DNA of 64,000 bases from Pseudosporangium ferrugineum (GCF_003002065.1 NZ_PVZG01000015.1:62001-126000), one strand, 5' to 3'. Counted from the first letter of the stretch, positions 32,147-41,292 are shown. Notes: generated from the letters alone by a model not told the origin. Made by a program: numbers and translations.

Positions 32147-32937
32147 CCCTCAAGCTGCTGACCTGGAACATCAGAACCGGCGGGGGCGGCGGCCGGCTCG
32201 ACGCGATCGTGTCCCTGCTGGCCCGCGAGCGCCCGGACATCGCCGCCCTCCAGGAACTGCGTGACTTCCAGCGCCACGACGGCCGCCGGATGCGCGAGGT
32301 CGCGGACACCCTCGGCATGGTCGCGCACCTCGCGCCGTCGGTCTTCGGCCAGCCGGTCGCCGTCCTGGTACGCCCGCCGCTGACCATCGCGCGCCGCGCG
32401 GCGGTCCGCTGGCGCCTGCACCACGCGGCGGCCGTCGCCGAGGTGCCCACCGGCGCCGGCCCGCTCACCGTGGTCAGCACCCACCTCAACCCGTTCCGCC
32501 CGCACCGCCGGCGGCGCGAGGCCTCCTGGCTGGCCCACCGCTACCGGGCGCCGCTCACCCTGATCGCCGGCGACCTGAACGCGCTCGACCCGGACACCGC
32601 CCACGCCGAGCGCCTCGCCCGGCTCCCCGAGCCCTACCGCCGCCGCCACCTCGGCCGCGACGGCCACCCCGACACCGCGGCGATCGGCGCGCTGCGGGCG
32701 GCCGGCTTCGTCGACGTCTGGCGTACGGCGGGAGAGGGCGACGGCCTCACCGTGCCGACCACCCGCGGCGGCGGCCACGAATTCTCCAACGCCGGAATGC
32801 GCCTCGACTACCTGATGGCCCGCCCGGAACTCGCCGCCCGCGCGTCCCGGGCCCGGGTGATCCGCGGCGACGAGACGGAGTGGGCCTCGGACCACTACCC
32901 CCTCGCGGTCGACCTGGAGCTCTCGAAACCGCGTTGA
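32143..32937 (+). CDS. endonuclease/exonuclease/phosphatase (EEP) family protein
   Basis: A 264-residue soluble EEP-fold hydrolase starting at the ATG overlapping the PAP2 stop. Motifs: L-T-W-N-I-R-T (Asn of the metal site), A-A-L-Q-E-L-R-D (catalytic Glu), V-S-T-H-L-N-P-F, A-G-D-L-N-A-L-D-P-D and the C-terminal S-D-H-Y-P-L. All metal and catalytic residues look present. Members cleave nucleic acids, sphingomyelin or inositol phosphates; given the lipid-kinase and PAP2 context, a lipid headgroup or phosphoester is a fair guess. No signal peptide. Confidence 0.85.
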   Translation: MTLKLLTWNIRTGGGGGRLDAIVSLLARERPDIAALQELRDFQRHDGRRMREVADTLGMVAHLAPSVFGQPVAVLVRPPLTIARRAAVRWRLHHAAAVAEVPTGAGPLTVVSTHLNPFRPHRRRREASWLAHRYRAPLTLIAGDLNALDPDTAHAERLARLPEPYRRRHLGRDGHPDTAAIGALRAAGFVDVWRTAGEGDGLTVPTTRGGGHEFSNAGMRLDYLMARPELAARASRARVIRGDETEWASDHYPLAVDLELSKPR

Positions 32938-32984
32938 GCGGCCCCTGCTTTACTATGTTACTAGGAAAGCAGAGAGGCTTCGTC

Positions 32985-33380
32985 ATGTTCGTGTTCCGGC
33001 TCGACACCCACTCCGGCGTGCCGCCGTACCTGCAGCTCGTCCAGCAGGTCCGCCAGGCGGTGCTGCTGGGTTTTCTCCAACCCGGTGACCGGCTTCCGCT
33101 CATCCGCGAGGTGGTCGAGGACCTGGCGATCAATCCGAACACCGTCGCCAAGGCGTACCGGCAGATGGAGCAGGAGAACCTGGTCACCGGGCGGCCCGGG
33201 CAGGGCACGTTCGTCGACGAGCAGCAGTCGGCCGCGATGTCGGCCTCGACGTACACGTCCCTGCGCCGCGGCCTGGCGACCTGGTTGCGCCGCGCCTACG
33301 CGGCCGGCCTCGACGAGCAGGCGATCGAGGCGCTGTTCACGTCCGTTCACCAGCAGGCGAAGAACGAGGACGTGGCGTGA
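32985..33380 (+). CDS. GntR-family (YtrA-type) repressor
   Basis: A 131-residue regulator with an N-terminal winged-helix domain: P-P-Y-L-Q-L-V-Q-Q-V-R-Q-A-V, L-Q-P-G-D-R-L-P-L-I-R-E, N-P-N-T-V-A-K-A-Y and G-Q-G-T-F-V. The short helical C-terminus is that of YtrA-type GntR proteins, which control adjacent ABC transporters. GCAGAGAGG precedes the ATG; an in-frame ATG at 32955 is possible. TACTAT (32951-32956) in front of it could be the -10, and TACTA recurs seven bases on, a possible autoregulatory site. It overlaps the ATPase gene by four bases. Confidence 0.88.
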   Translation: MFVFRLDTHSGVPPYLQLVQQVRQAVLLGFLQPGDRLPLIREVVEDLAINPNTVAKAYRQMEQENLVTGRPGQGTFVDEQQSAAMSASTYTSLRRGLATWLRRAYAAGLDEQAIEALFTSVHQQAKNEDVA

Positions 33381-34276
33381 CAGCGGCCGGGTTCGCGCTG
33401 CGCACCGACGGTGTGGGCAAGCGGTACCGGAAGGGCTGGGCCCTGCGCGACTGCACCCTGGCCCTGCCCGCGGGCGGCGTGATCGCCCTGGTCGGGCCGA
33501 ACGGCGCGGGCAAGACCACGCTGCTGCGCCTGATCGTCGGGCTGCTGGCGCCGAGCACCGGCACGGTGGAGGTCCTCGGCCACGACGTCACCGCCAGCAC
33601 CCCGCAGACCCTCTCCCGGATCGGCTTCCTGGCCCAGGACCACCCGCTGTACAAGCGCTTCACCGTCGCCGAGATGCTCCGCTTCGGCCGGGCCTGCAAC
33701 CTGCGGTTCGACCAGGAGCTGGCGGAGCACCGGCTGGCGAGGCTGGGCATCCCGCTCGACCGCAGGGCCGGCACGCTCTCCGGCGGGCAGCAGGCGCAGG
33801 TCGCGCTGGCCCTGGCCCTGGCGAAGCGGCCGGACCTGCTCGTGCTCGACGAGCCGGTGGCGAGCCTCGACCCGCTGGCCCGGCACGAGTTCCTTCAGGT
33901 CCTCATGGGCGCGGTGGCCGAAGGCGGGGTCACCGTCCTGTTCTCCTCCCACGTCGTGCACGAGCTCGAGCGCGTCTGCGACCACCTGGTCGTGCTCAAC
34001 CGGGGGCGGGTCACGCTCACCGGCGACATCGACACGCTCCTCGCCGAGCACCGGCTGCTCGTCGGTCCGCGTACGGCCACCGACCTCGACCGGGCCGGCA
34101 CCGTCGTGGAGGCCGTCCACAGCGACCGGCACACGACCCTGCTCGTACGCGACGGTGCTCTCCCGGCCGCGCCCGGGTGGCAGGCCCGGCCGGTCGCGCT
34201 GGAGGACCTGGTGCTGGCGTACCTGCGACGGCCGCCCGGGCCGGGCGCCGCGGTCGCGCCGGGGGTGAAGGCATGA
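33377..34276 (+). CDS. ABC transporter ATPase
   Basis: A 299-residue ABC ATPase. Walker A G-P-N-G-A-G-K-T-T at 40-48, L-S-G-G-Q at 134-138, Walker B L-L-V-L-D-E-P at about 154-160 and a switch histidine in F-S-S-H-V. The C-terminal 80 residues after the core are a dimerisation or regulatory tail of the kind found in antibiotic and lantibiotic-type exporters. Encoded between the GntR regulator and the permease with ATGA/GTGA overlaps. Drug or cell-envelope stress export is likely; the substrate is unknown. Confidence 0.9.
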   Translation: MTAAGFALRTDGVGKRYRKGWALRDCTLALPAGGVIALVGPNGAGKTTLLRLIVGLLAPSTGTVEVLGHDVTASTPQTLSRIGFLAQDHPLYKRFTVAEMLRFGRACNLRFDQELAEHRLARLGIPLDRRAGTLSGGQQAQVALALALAKRPDLLVLDEPVASLDPLARHEFLQVLMGAVAEGGVTVLFSSHVVHELERVCDHLVVLNRGRVTLTGDIDTLLAEHRLLVGPRTATDLDRAGTVVEAVHSDRHTTLLVRDGALPAAPGWQARPVALEDLVLAYLRRPPGPGAAVAPGVKA

Positions 34277-35250
34277 CGTGGTTGATCTGGCGCCAGCACC
34301 GGACCGAGGTCTGCGCCCTCGGCCTGCTCGTCGGCCTGTTCGGCGCGGCCCTGCTCGCGCTCGGGACGCAGGCCCACGAGCTGTTCCCCGGCGGTCCCGC
34401 CCGGTGTGCGGGAGAGGCCGGCATCAGCGACGCCTGCACGGCCTCCTTCCGCCGGCTCGACGAGGGTTACGGGTACGTCGAGAACCTCCTGGCGGCCTTT
34501 TACCTGGTCCCCGTCGTCATCGGTGCGTTCCTCGGTGCCCCGCTCCTCGCCCGCGAACTGGAGGACGGCACCTGGCAGCTCGCCTGGACGCAGGCCGTGC
34601 CACGGATGCGCTGGCTGGCGGCCAAACTGGCGGCGCTGGCCGGCGTCACCGTCGTGCTCACCGGGGTGTTCACCGCGGTCCTCACCTGGTTCCGCCAGCC
34701 GTTCGACGCGTGGGAGGGGCGGTTCCAGTACGACGCCTTCGACCTGGAGGGGCTGGTGCCGGTGGCGTACGCGCTGTTCGCGTTCGGCCTCGCCACCGCC
34801 GCCGGGGCGATCCTGCGCCGCGGCCTGCCCGCGTTCGGCGTCGCGTTCGGGGCGTTCCTCGCCGCCCGGATGTCGGTGGCGCTGCTGGCCCGTCCCGCGT
34901 ACGCCACCCCGCTCACCGCCATGGAGCCGGTTCCCGCGGGCGGCTCGCAGGCCCAGGCGGGGCGCCGGCCCGTGACCGGCTTCGCCGACTGGACGATCGA
35001 ACACGGGTACGCGGACGCCACCGGGCGCAGGCTGACCTCGGCCGAGTTCGCCGAGCTGGAGGCCGCCGCCGACCGGGCCGGCACCAACCTCAACCAGTTC
35101 CTGCACGCCCGCGGCATCCAGCAGTTCGGTGTCTACCACCCGGCGGACCGGTTCTGGACGTTCCAGCTCATCGAGGCGGCCGTGTTCGTCGCCGTGGCGG
35201 CGATCCTGATCGCCGTCGTGGTCCTGCGGGTACGACGCCGCATGATCTAG
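34273..35250 (+). CDS. ABC transporter permease
   Basis: A 325-residue membrane protein with about six helices. The N-terminal M-T-W-L-I-W-R-Q-H-R-T-E is common in actinobacterial ABC-2-type permeases paired with YtrA-type regulators. A large hydrophilic part containing T-I-E-H-G-Y-A-D-A-T-G-R-R (about residues 235-290) lies between helices five and six and would be extracytoplasmic. Two early cysteines near residues 46 and 53 could form an external disulfide. Start at the ATG overlapping the ATPase stop. Confidence 0.85.
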   Translation: MTWLIWRQHRTEVCALGLLVGLFGAALLALGTQAHELFPGGPARCAGEAGISDACTASFRRLDEGYGYVENLLAAFYLVPVVIGAFLGAPLLARELEDGTWQLAWTQAVPRMRWLAAKLAALAGVTVVLTGVFTAVLTWFRQPFDAWEGRFQYDAFDLEGLVPVAYALFAFGLATAAGAILRRGLPAFGVAFGAFLAARMSVALLARPAYATPLTAMEPVPAGGSQAQAGRRPVTGFADWTIEHGYADATGRRLTSAEFAELEAAADRAGTNLNQFLHARGIQQFGVYHPADRFWTFQLIEAAVFVAVAAILIAVVVLRVRRRMI

Positions 35251-35418
35251 CGCCAGCGGTCGTGCGCTCACGCAAAGAATCTCGGGTCCGGTTGCCGCGT
35301 GCGATGCTGGCGATCCGATGTCCGCCGATGGACCGGCGCGGCGACGCTTTAATGCTGGTCTCAGGTTCACCGGGGACGATGGGCGGCTGATTCATCGACG
35401 GGGAAGGAGCGGGCCGGC

Positions 35419-36111
35419 GTGCGGATCATGATCGCGGACGACGAGGGGGCCATCCGTGAGTCGCTGGAGCGGGTGCTTCAGGTCGAGGGTTACGACACCA
35501 GCGCCGTCGCCAACGGTCTCGCCGTGCTCGACGCGGTCGACGGGGCCGCCGGTGACGCGCTGGATCTGCTGATCCTCGACGTGATGATGCCCCGCCTCGG
35601 CGGGCTGGAGACCTGCCGGCGGTTGCGGGCCGCGGGGCGGGACCTGCCGGTGCTGATGCTGACCGCCCGGGATCAGGTCTCCGACCGGGTCGCGGGGCTG
35701 GACGCGGGGGCCGACGACTACCTGCCCAAGCCGTTCGCCACCGAGGAGTTGCTGGCGCGGGTGCGGGCCCTGCTGCGCCGGCGTACGCCGGTCGAGGGGG
35801 AGTCGCAGATCCTCTCGTTCGCCGACGTCCGGCTCGATCCCGACAGGTTCGAGGCGTGGCGTGGCGGGCGGCCGCTGCGCCTGACCCGGACCGAGTTCTC
35901 CCTCCTGCAGGTCCTCATGCGCAACGCGACCCGGGTCCTGACCCGCGACGCGCTGTTCGAGGCGATCTGGGGCTTCGACATGAGCGCCACCGCCAACAAC
36001 CTCCAGGTGTACGTGAGCTACCTGCGCCGCAAGATGGAGGCCGAGGGGGAGTCGCGATTGATCTACACGCTGCGCGGCCTGGGATACACGTTGCGGGAGA
36101 CTCCTCCGTGA
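35419..36111 (+). CDS. OmpR-family response regulator
   Basis: A 230-residue two-domain regulator. The receiver has acidic D7/D8, phosphoacceptor D54 (L-I-L-D-V-M-M-P), T82 region and K104 (L-P-K-P-F). The C-terminal winged helix has L-T-R-T-E-F-S-L-L-Q-V-L, V-L-T-R-D-A-L-F-E and N-L-Q-V-Y-V-S-Y-L-R-R-K. This is the MprA/TcrA-like actinobacterial subgroup. GGAAGGAGC lies before the GTG. Its stop overlaps the kinase start. The 168-base gap upstream has no recognisable site beyond a short AT-rich patch near 35348. Confidence 0.93.
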   Translation: MRIMIADDEGAIRESLERVLQVEGYDTSAVANGLAVLDAVDGAAGDALDLLILDVMMPRLGGLETCRRLRAAGRDLPVLMLTARDQVSDRVAGLDAGADDYLPKPFATEELLARVRALLRRRTPVEGESQILSFADVRLDPDRFEAWRGGRPLRLTRTEFSLLQVLMRNATRVLTRDALFEAIWGFDMSATANNLQVYVSYLRRKMEAEGESRLIYTLRGLGYTLRETPP

Positions 36112-37517
36112 GCCGGGCCGGCGGCCGGGAACCGCGCCGGCTGACCCGGTGGTGGCGCCGGCAGTCCCTGCGTACCCGGCTGACGGTGATCGCGGCGACG
36201 GCCATCGCGGCCAGCGTGTTCGTGGCTTTCCAGGTGGCCAGCGAGCTGATGGACCGGAAGCTGCGGGACACCGCCGAGACTCAGTTGCGCGCCGACGCCC
36301 GCGTGCTGGCGACGACCGCGGAGCGCACCGGCCTGGCGCGGGTCGAGCTGCCGCCGTACCCCGGATCGGGCCGGCTGGTGCGGATCATCCTGCCCGACGG
36401 CTCGACCCGGACGCCGGCCGGCCAACCCGCTCTGCCCTCCGTCAGCGAGCGCGCCGGGCGCGTGGCGCAGGGCGGGCCGGCCGACCTGCTGGAGTCGACC
36501 GACTGGGACGACGGCTACCGCGTCTACACGCTGCGGGCGGCCGACGGTGCGGTCCAGGTGGCCGACCTCGCCGACGACGGCCCGATCAACCAGTTCGGGT
36601 TCGGCATGCTGCTGATCGGGCTGTTCTGCGCGGGCGGCGGCGCCCTCGTCGGGCGGACCGTGGCACGGACCGGGCTGGCGCCGATCGACCGGCTGACCGC
36701 CGCCGCGGTGCGTGTCGCTCGCACCCGGGACCTCGACGCCGACATCCCCGATGAGGGCGGTGGGGAGATCCGCCGGCTGATCCAGGCGATCAACGACATG
36801 CTCGCCGCGCTCCGGGACTCCCGGCGGGCCCAGCGGCTGCTCGCCGAGGACGCCGCCCACGAGCTCAAGACCCCGCTCACCAGCCTGCGCCTCAACGTCG
36901 AGCTGCTGATCCGGCTCGATCGGCGCGGCACCCTGGACAGCGCACTGCCGGCGGAGAGCCGGACCCGGCTGCTCAACGACCTCGGCGCCCAGGTGGCCGA
37001 GCTGAGCACCCTCGCCGCTGAGCTGACGGACCTGGCGCGTGGCGACGTCACCGACGAGAGCACCGAACTGTTCGACCTCGCCGACGTGGTGCTGGCCGCC
37101 GCGACGCGCGCGCGTTCCCGCGTACCCGACATCGAGATCGCGATCGACGTGGCCTCCGTGTGGGTGAGCGGGCGCCCCGCTGCGCTGCAGCGGGCGGTGC
37201 TCAACCTCATCGACAACGCCGGCAAGTGGTCCCCCGCGGACCAGCCGGTCCAGGTACGGCTCCGGGCCGAGGGCGCGTCGGCGGTGGTCGAGGTCGACGA
37301 CGGCGGGCCGGGCATCGACGCCGCCGACGTACCGCGGGTGTTCGACCGGTTCTACCGTGCCGACAGCGCCCGGGCGTTGCCGGGATCCGGCCTCGGGCTG
37401 TCGATCGTGCAGCGGGTCGTCGACGCCCACGGCGGCCGGGCAACCGTCGCCCGCTCCGCACGCGGTGGCGCGCTGCTCCGGCTCGACCTTCCGGCCGCGG
37501 CCCCGGCGAGCCCATGA
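36108..37517 (+). CDS. sensor histidine kinase, HAMP-HisKA-HATPase type
   Basis: A 469-residue kinase. First transmembrane helix about residues 25-45, extracytoplasmic sensor to about 160, second helix about 162-185, HAMP about 186-238, then HisKA with phospho-His251 in A-E-D-A-A-H-E-L-K-T-P-L. HATPase boxes: N-L-I-D-N-A-G-K-W (N), D-D-G-G-P-G-I (G1), F-D-R-F-Y-R-A-D (F) and G-S-G-L-G-L-S (G2). It should phosphorylate the preceding regulator. The MMPL exporter converges on it across a shared terminator, so the exporter is a candidate but unproven target. Confidence 0.92.
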   Translation: MSRAGGREPRRLTRWWRRQSLRTRLTVIAATAIAASVFVAFQVASELMDRKLRDTAETQLRADARVLATTAERTGLARVELPPYPGSGRLVRIILPDGSTRTPAGQPALPSVSERAGRVAQGGPADLLESTDWDDGYRVYTLRAADGAVQVADLADDGPINQFGFGMLLIGLFCAGGGALVGRTVARTGLAPIDRLTAAAVRVARTRDLDADIPDEGGGEIRRLIQAINDMLAALRDSRRAQRLLAEDAAHELKTPLTSLRLNVELLIRLDRRGTLDSALPAESRTRLLNDLGAQVAELSTLAAELTDLARGDVTDESTELFDLADVVLAAATRARSRVPDIEIAIDVASVWVSGRPAALQRAVLNLIDNAGKWSPADQPVQVRLRAEGASAVVEVDDGGPGIDAADVPRVFDRFYRADSARALPGSGLGLSIVQRVVDAHGGRATVARSARGGALLRLDLPAAAPASP

Positions 37518-37520
37518 AGA

Positions 37521-37551
37521 ATCCGGTACGGGCGCCTGGCCCGTACCGGAT
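37521..37551. terminator. bidirectional terminator between kinase and MMPL genes
   Basis: ATCCGGTACGGGC and GCCCGTACCGGAT form a perfect 13-bp stem with a 5-base loop, between the stops of two converging genes. Confidence 0.85.
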
Positions 37552-37569
37552 CTCGTCGTGCTGCCGTGC

Positions 37570-39720
37570 TCACCGTTGCAGGACGGGCTCCTCCCGGTCG
37601 GCGAGCGAGTGCCGTCCGGTCGGCGGCTCCACCGCGGGCCGGGACAGCCGGCTCGGCCACCACATCCGCCGGCCGATCAGCAGGGTGAGGGCGGGCACCA
37701 GGACCGACCGCACCAGCAGGGCGTCGAGCAGCACGCCGAAGGCGACCAGGAACCCGACCTCGACCAGCATCACCAGCGGAAGCGTGGCGAGGACCGCGAA
37801 CGTGGCCGCCAGGACCAGGCCCGCCGAGGTGATGACGCCACCGGTGGCGGAGAGGGCCTTGAGCATGCCCTCCCTGGTGCCGAGGCGTACGGTCTCCTCC
37901 CGGGCCCGGCTGGCCAGGAAGATGTTGTAGTCGACGCCGAGCGCCACCAGGAACATGAAGGCCAGCAGTGGCACCGAATAGTCGATGCCCTCGAACCCGA
38001 GGATCGTGTCGAAGACGAACACGCTGCCGCCGAAGGCCGCGGCGAACGAGACGATCACGGTGGCCATCAGGATCAGCGGGGCCACGATCGCGCGCAGCAG
38101 CAGCCCGAGGACGATCAGGACGACGGCGAGCACCAGCGGGATCACCAGCTTCTCGTCGCGGCGTGTGGTCACCTCGGTGTCGAGGTTCTCCGCACTCGGC
38201 CCGCCGACGATCGCCTCGGCCCCGCTCACCGCGTGCACGGCGGCACGCACCCGCTTGATCGTGTCGTACTCCGCGACGGTGTCCGGCGCGTCCGTCGGGA
38301 ACACGGAGATGTTGGCCCAGCCACCGCTGGTCTGCTCCGGGACGGCCATGGCCACGCCGCGGGTGTCCTTGACGACGGCGAGCACCCGATCCTGGTGCGC
38401 CGGCCGGGCGAAGATCGTCATCGGCTGGCCGCCGAGCTCCGGGAAGTGCTGGCGCAGAACGGTGAAGCCGGTGACCGACTCCGGCGCGGACAGGAACTGG
38501 TCCTGCTCCCGCAGGGCGCCGGTGTTGCCCGCCAACCCGAGGGCGAGCACACCGAGGACGCCGAACGAGCCGATGGTCGCCACCCACCGGCGGCGGCTGA
38601 TGGCGGTGCCGAGCCGTCCCCACAGACCGGGCTTCTCCGTCATGGCCGTGCTGAACCGCGGGATGGCCGGCCAGAAGATCCGCCTGCCGAGCACGACGAG
38701 CACCGCCGGGAACAGCGTCAGCATGGCCACCAGCGCGCACAGGATGCCGGCGGCACCGATCGGGCCCAGCCCGCTGGTGCTGTTGAGGTCCGCGACGAGC
38801 AGGCAGAGCAGGCCGGCGACGACGGTGGCCGCGGACGCGATGATGGCCGGCGCCGCGCTCCGTAGCGCGTGGACCATCGCCACCCGGACGTTCTCGTGGT
38901 GGTGCAACGATTCCCGGTACCGGGCGATGAGCAACAGCGCGTAGTCCGTGCCGACGCCGAACACCAGGATCGTCAGCAGCGCCGAGTTCTGGTCGTTGAC
39001 CACGATGCCGAAGCCCTTGACGAGCAGGTAGACGGTCGCCATCGAGGTCAGCGCGGCCGCGCCCACGACCACCAGCGGGATGAACCACAGCAGCGGGCTG
39101 CGGTAGGTGAGGATGAGCAGGACCGTGACCACGAGGACGGTGGTGAGGAAGACCTGCAGGTCGATGCCGTCGAAGATGGCGTCCATGTCGCCGTCGACCG
39201 CGGCCGGGCCGGTCACCTCCAGTTCCAGACCGGCGGGGCGGTCCTTCGCGGTGTCCCGCAGCGGGCCGACGATTTCCTCCGGCGGGCCGTAGGTCGTGCT
39301 CACGTCGAGGGTGAACATCATCGCCTTGCCGTCGGCGGAGGCCCTCGTCGCCGGACCCTCGTCGTCCTCGTCGCCGGCCGCCGCCGTCTTCGGCGGGTAC
39401 CGCTTGGTCAGGGTCTCGAAGTGGCGCTCAACCGTCGCGCGGTCGGCGGCGGTCAGACCGCCGGCGCGGTGATACACGAAGACGAACATGTTGTCCTCGC
39501 CACCGGGGAGACTGTCCTCCAGCATCGCGACCTTGGTGGACTCGGCACTCGCCGGCAGAGTGTCCACGGCGCTGTCGGTCGTGACCGAACTCAACTTCCC
39601 GCTCAGCGGCACCATGACCGCCGCCAACGCCAACCACAGCCCGATCACCACCCACGGCACCCACCGGCCCGCCAACCGACCGCCCTGCACGTCCCCAGGC
39701 GGCGCTGCGTCGACTGCCAT
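37570..39720 (-). CDS. MMPL-family (RND-like) transporter
   Basis: A 716-residue membrane protein. The ATG at 39720 is preferred: rev-strand AGGAGGCTTGTT directly precedes it. Topology is one helix, a large extracytoplasmic loop, five or six helices, a second large loop and another five to six helices. Conserved features are G-V-G-T-D-Y-A-L-L-L-I-A-R-Y-R-E (the D-Y pair used in proton relay) and the equivalent V-A-L-G-V-D-Y-N-I-F-L-A-S-R-A in the second half. MMPL proteins export lipids, lipopeptides or drugs. An acidic E-D-D-E-G stretch in the first loop is notable. Confidence 0.92.
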   Translation of the reverse strand: MAVDAAPPGDVQGGRLAGRWVPWVVIGLWLALAAVMVPLSGKLSSVTTDSAVDTLPASAESTKVAMLEDSLPGGEDNMFVFVYHRAGGLTAADRATVERHFETLTKRYPPKTAAAGDEDDEGPATRASADGKAMMFTLDVSTTYGPPEEIVGPLRDTAKDRPAGLELEVTGPAAVDGDMDAIFDGIDLQVFLTTVLVVTVLLILTYRSPLLWFIPLVVVGAAALTSMATVYLLVKGFGIVVNDQNSALLTILVFGVGTDYALLLIARYRESLHHHENVRVAMVHALRSAAPAIIASAATVVAGLLCLLVADLNSTSGLGPIGAAGILCALVAMLTLFPAVLVVLGRRIFWPAIPRFSTAMTEKPGLWGRLGTAISRRRWVATIGSFGVLGVLALGLAGNTGALREQDQFLSAPESVTGFTVLRQHFPELGGQPMTIFARPAHQDRVLAVVKDTRGVAMAVPEQTSGGWANISVFPTDAPDTVAEYDTIKRVRAAVHAVSGAEAIVGGPSAENLDTEVTTRRDEKLVIPLVLAVVLIVLGLLLRAIVAPLILMATVIVSFAAAFGGSVFVFDTILGFEGIDYSVPLLAFMFLVALGVDYNIFLASRAREETVRLGTREGMLKALSATGGVITSAGLVLAATFAVLATLPLVMLVEVGFLVAFGVLLDALLVRSVLVPALTLLIGRRMWWPSRLSRPAVEPPTGRHSLADREEPVLQR

Positions 39721-39862
39721 AACAAGCCTCCTACACACGAATCACATCGCCAATCAGATGCCTGCTTCCTATCGATCGAATCTGAGACGACCATTAATAA
39801 GCCCCCACCGCCCACCCCGCGCCCCCGCACCCCGCACCGCTCCCCTGAAGCGCCCACGCGCC

Positions 39863-40190
39863 ACCGCGTCCCGCGGCGCGAGGGGTTCGCGTGCTTCCGT
39901 GTCACCGCGGCGCAAGGCGCTCGCGTGAAGTGTTCGCGTGCTCCCGCGTTCCGCGGCGCGAGGGGTTCGCGTGCTTCCGTGTCACCGCGGCGCAAGGCGC
40001 TCGCGTGAAGTGTTCGCGTGCTCCCGCGTTCCGCGGCGCGAGGGGTTCGCGTGCTTCCGTGTCACCGCGGCGCAAGGCGCTCGCGTGAAGTGTTCGCGCA
40101 CTTCCGCGTTCCGCGGCGCGAAGCGCTCGCGCACCCCCGCACCAGCGCGGCGCGAAGCGCTCGCGCACCCCACCGCAACGCGACCCGCCC
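39863..40190. repeat. 80-bp tandem repeat block, three copies plus degenerate subunits
   Basis: Copies at 39881-39960 and 39961-40040 are identical. The third (40041-40120) has a few changes, and shorter copies of the CCGCGGCGCRAGGSGYTCGCG subunit continue to about 40190. The unit is not a multiple of three, so open frames across it shift each copy and are unlikely to be coding. The whole 39721-40238 gap otherwise holds nothing recognisable. It sits between the MMPL promoter and the tRNA-Val terminator. Confidence 0.92.
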
Positions 40191-40238
40191 CCGCAACCCC
40201 CGCACCGCGGGGCTTCCGGGGGCTCGGCCCCCGGAGCC

Positions 40239-40283
40239 AACAAAACGAGCGCCCCTGTCCGCGCTTTCCGCGGACAGGGGCGC
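40239..40283 (-). terminator. terminator of tRNA-Val
   Basis: GCGCCCCTGTCCGCG and its complement form a perfect 15-bp stem (40249-40263 with 40269-40283), followed on the minus strand by CGTTTTGTT. It lies 11 bases after the tRNA 3' end. Confidence 0.88.
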
Positions 40284-40293
40284 CCCAAGCTCG

Positions 40294-40365
40294 TGGGCGA
40301 TACTGGGATCGAACCAGTGACCTCTCCGGTGTGAACGGAGCGCTCTCCCGCTGAGCTAATCGCCC
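40294..40365 (-). tRNA. tRNA-Val (anticodon CAC)
   Basis: 72 bases. Acceptor GGGCGAT pairs with ATCGCCC, the D arm has GCTC/GAGC, anticodon stem CTCCG/CGGAG encloses loop TTCACAC with anticodon CAC, and the T arm ACTGG/CCAGT has loop TTCGATC. Discriminator A. CCA not encoded. The cloverleaf is canonical. Confidence 0.96.
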
Positions 40366-40426
40366 TTGCCGCGACAGACTGTACCGGACCACCCGGGGTG
40401 GGGGCGAATCCGGGGTCGGCGGGTCA

Positions 40427-40984
40427 TCAGCCGGTCAGGAAGTCGCGGATCTTCACGGCCAGGTCTATGCCCATGGTGAGTTTGACGGACAGCCAGACCA
40501 CCGCCGAGATGAAGATGAAGCCGGCCAGGCCGATCAGGGCTCGCAGCGGCAGTGACTGCCGGAGCACCCAGTGGGTCCAGGACTGGACGTGGCGTTTGGT
40601 GAAGTGGAGGAGGTGGCGGGCCCAGACGAATTCGACCGCCCAGATGGCGAGGCCGAGGATGACGATGGCCCAGCCTGGTCCCGGGAAGGGGATCAGGACG
40701 ATGCCGATCGCCACGACGAGGCCGCCGAGGATGCCGATGCCTACGCGCAGGGCCAGCCGGCCGGTGGGGTTGGCGCGGATCCGGTCGAGGTAGCCGCTGA
40801 CGCGGCCGTGACCGCCGGCCAGCGTGGCCGGAGCAGCGTCAGGCGTGGCCGAAGCGGCATCCGGGGCGCCGGCCGAAGCGGAGACGGCGCCCGAGGGGGC
40901 GACGCCGGGCGGGCCGGCGGCAGGACCGGAAGCTCCCGGCGGGCGGGAATCGGTCATGGGGTCGGATTGGGACATCTCATTCAC
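40427..40984 (-). CDS. PGPGW (TIGR02611-type) membrane protein
   Basis: A 185-residue protein. The first 60 residues are alanine/proline/glycine-rich and low in complexity. Two or three transmembrane helices follow, with I-P-F-P-G-P-G-W-A-I-V-I-L-G (residues about 101-114) holding the family's PGPGW motif, then W-A-R-H-L-L-H-F-T-K-R. Function unknown. It is divergent from the SsgA-like gene. An ATG three codons in is an alternative start. Confidence 0.85.
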   Translation of the reverse strand: MNEMSQSDPMTDSRPPGASGPAAGPPGVAPSGAVSASAGAPDAASATPDAAPATLAGGHGRVSGYLDRIRANPTGRLALRVGIGILGGLVVAIGIVLIPFPGPGWAIVILGLAIWAVEFVWARHLLHFTKRHVQSWTHWVLRQSLPLRALIGLAGFIFISAVVWLSVKLTMGIDLAVKIRDFLTG

Positions 40985-41292
40985 TTTCCCGGCAAAGATC
41001 TCGAGCTCCCGGTCATTTCATCCCCCAGTGTTCCGTTCCCCCGTCACTACCCGGGAGGAATGGACGTTACCGGAGTGAGTCAACTGCTGGACCACCCGAC
41101 GCCGGGCGGAACCGAGTACTTGGGCAGAACAGGACAAGATACCGTTTACCGGCTCGTTCGGAGAGCTTATCGGAACCGTCTTCCCACTACTGGGTGAGAT
41201 CAGCGTATGGCGGAGCGTAATGACAGGGATCACCTGAGTATGGGAAACGCGGGGTTCACCAGCCTCGCAGCGGTGCCGGGGGGAGTTCGTCC

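Noticed and set aside
39891..40354. Short frames encoding cysteine/arginine repeats across the 80-bp repeats
   Set aside because: The 80-bp unit shifts frame each copy; there is no ribosome site and the composition is that of repeat translation.
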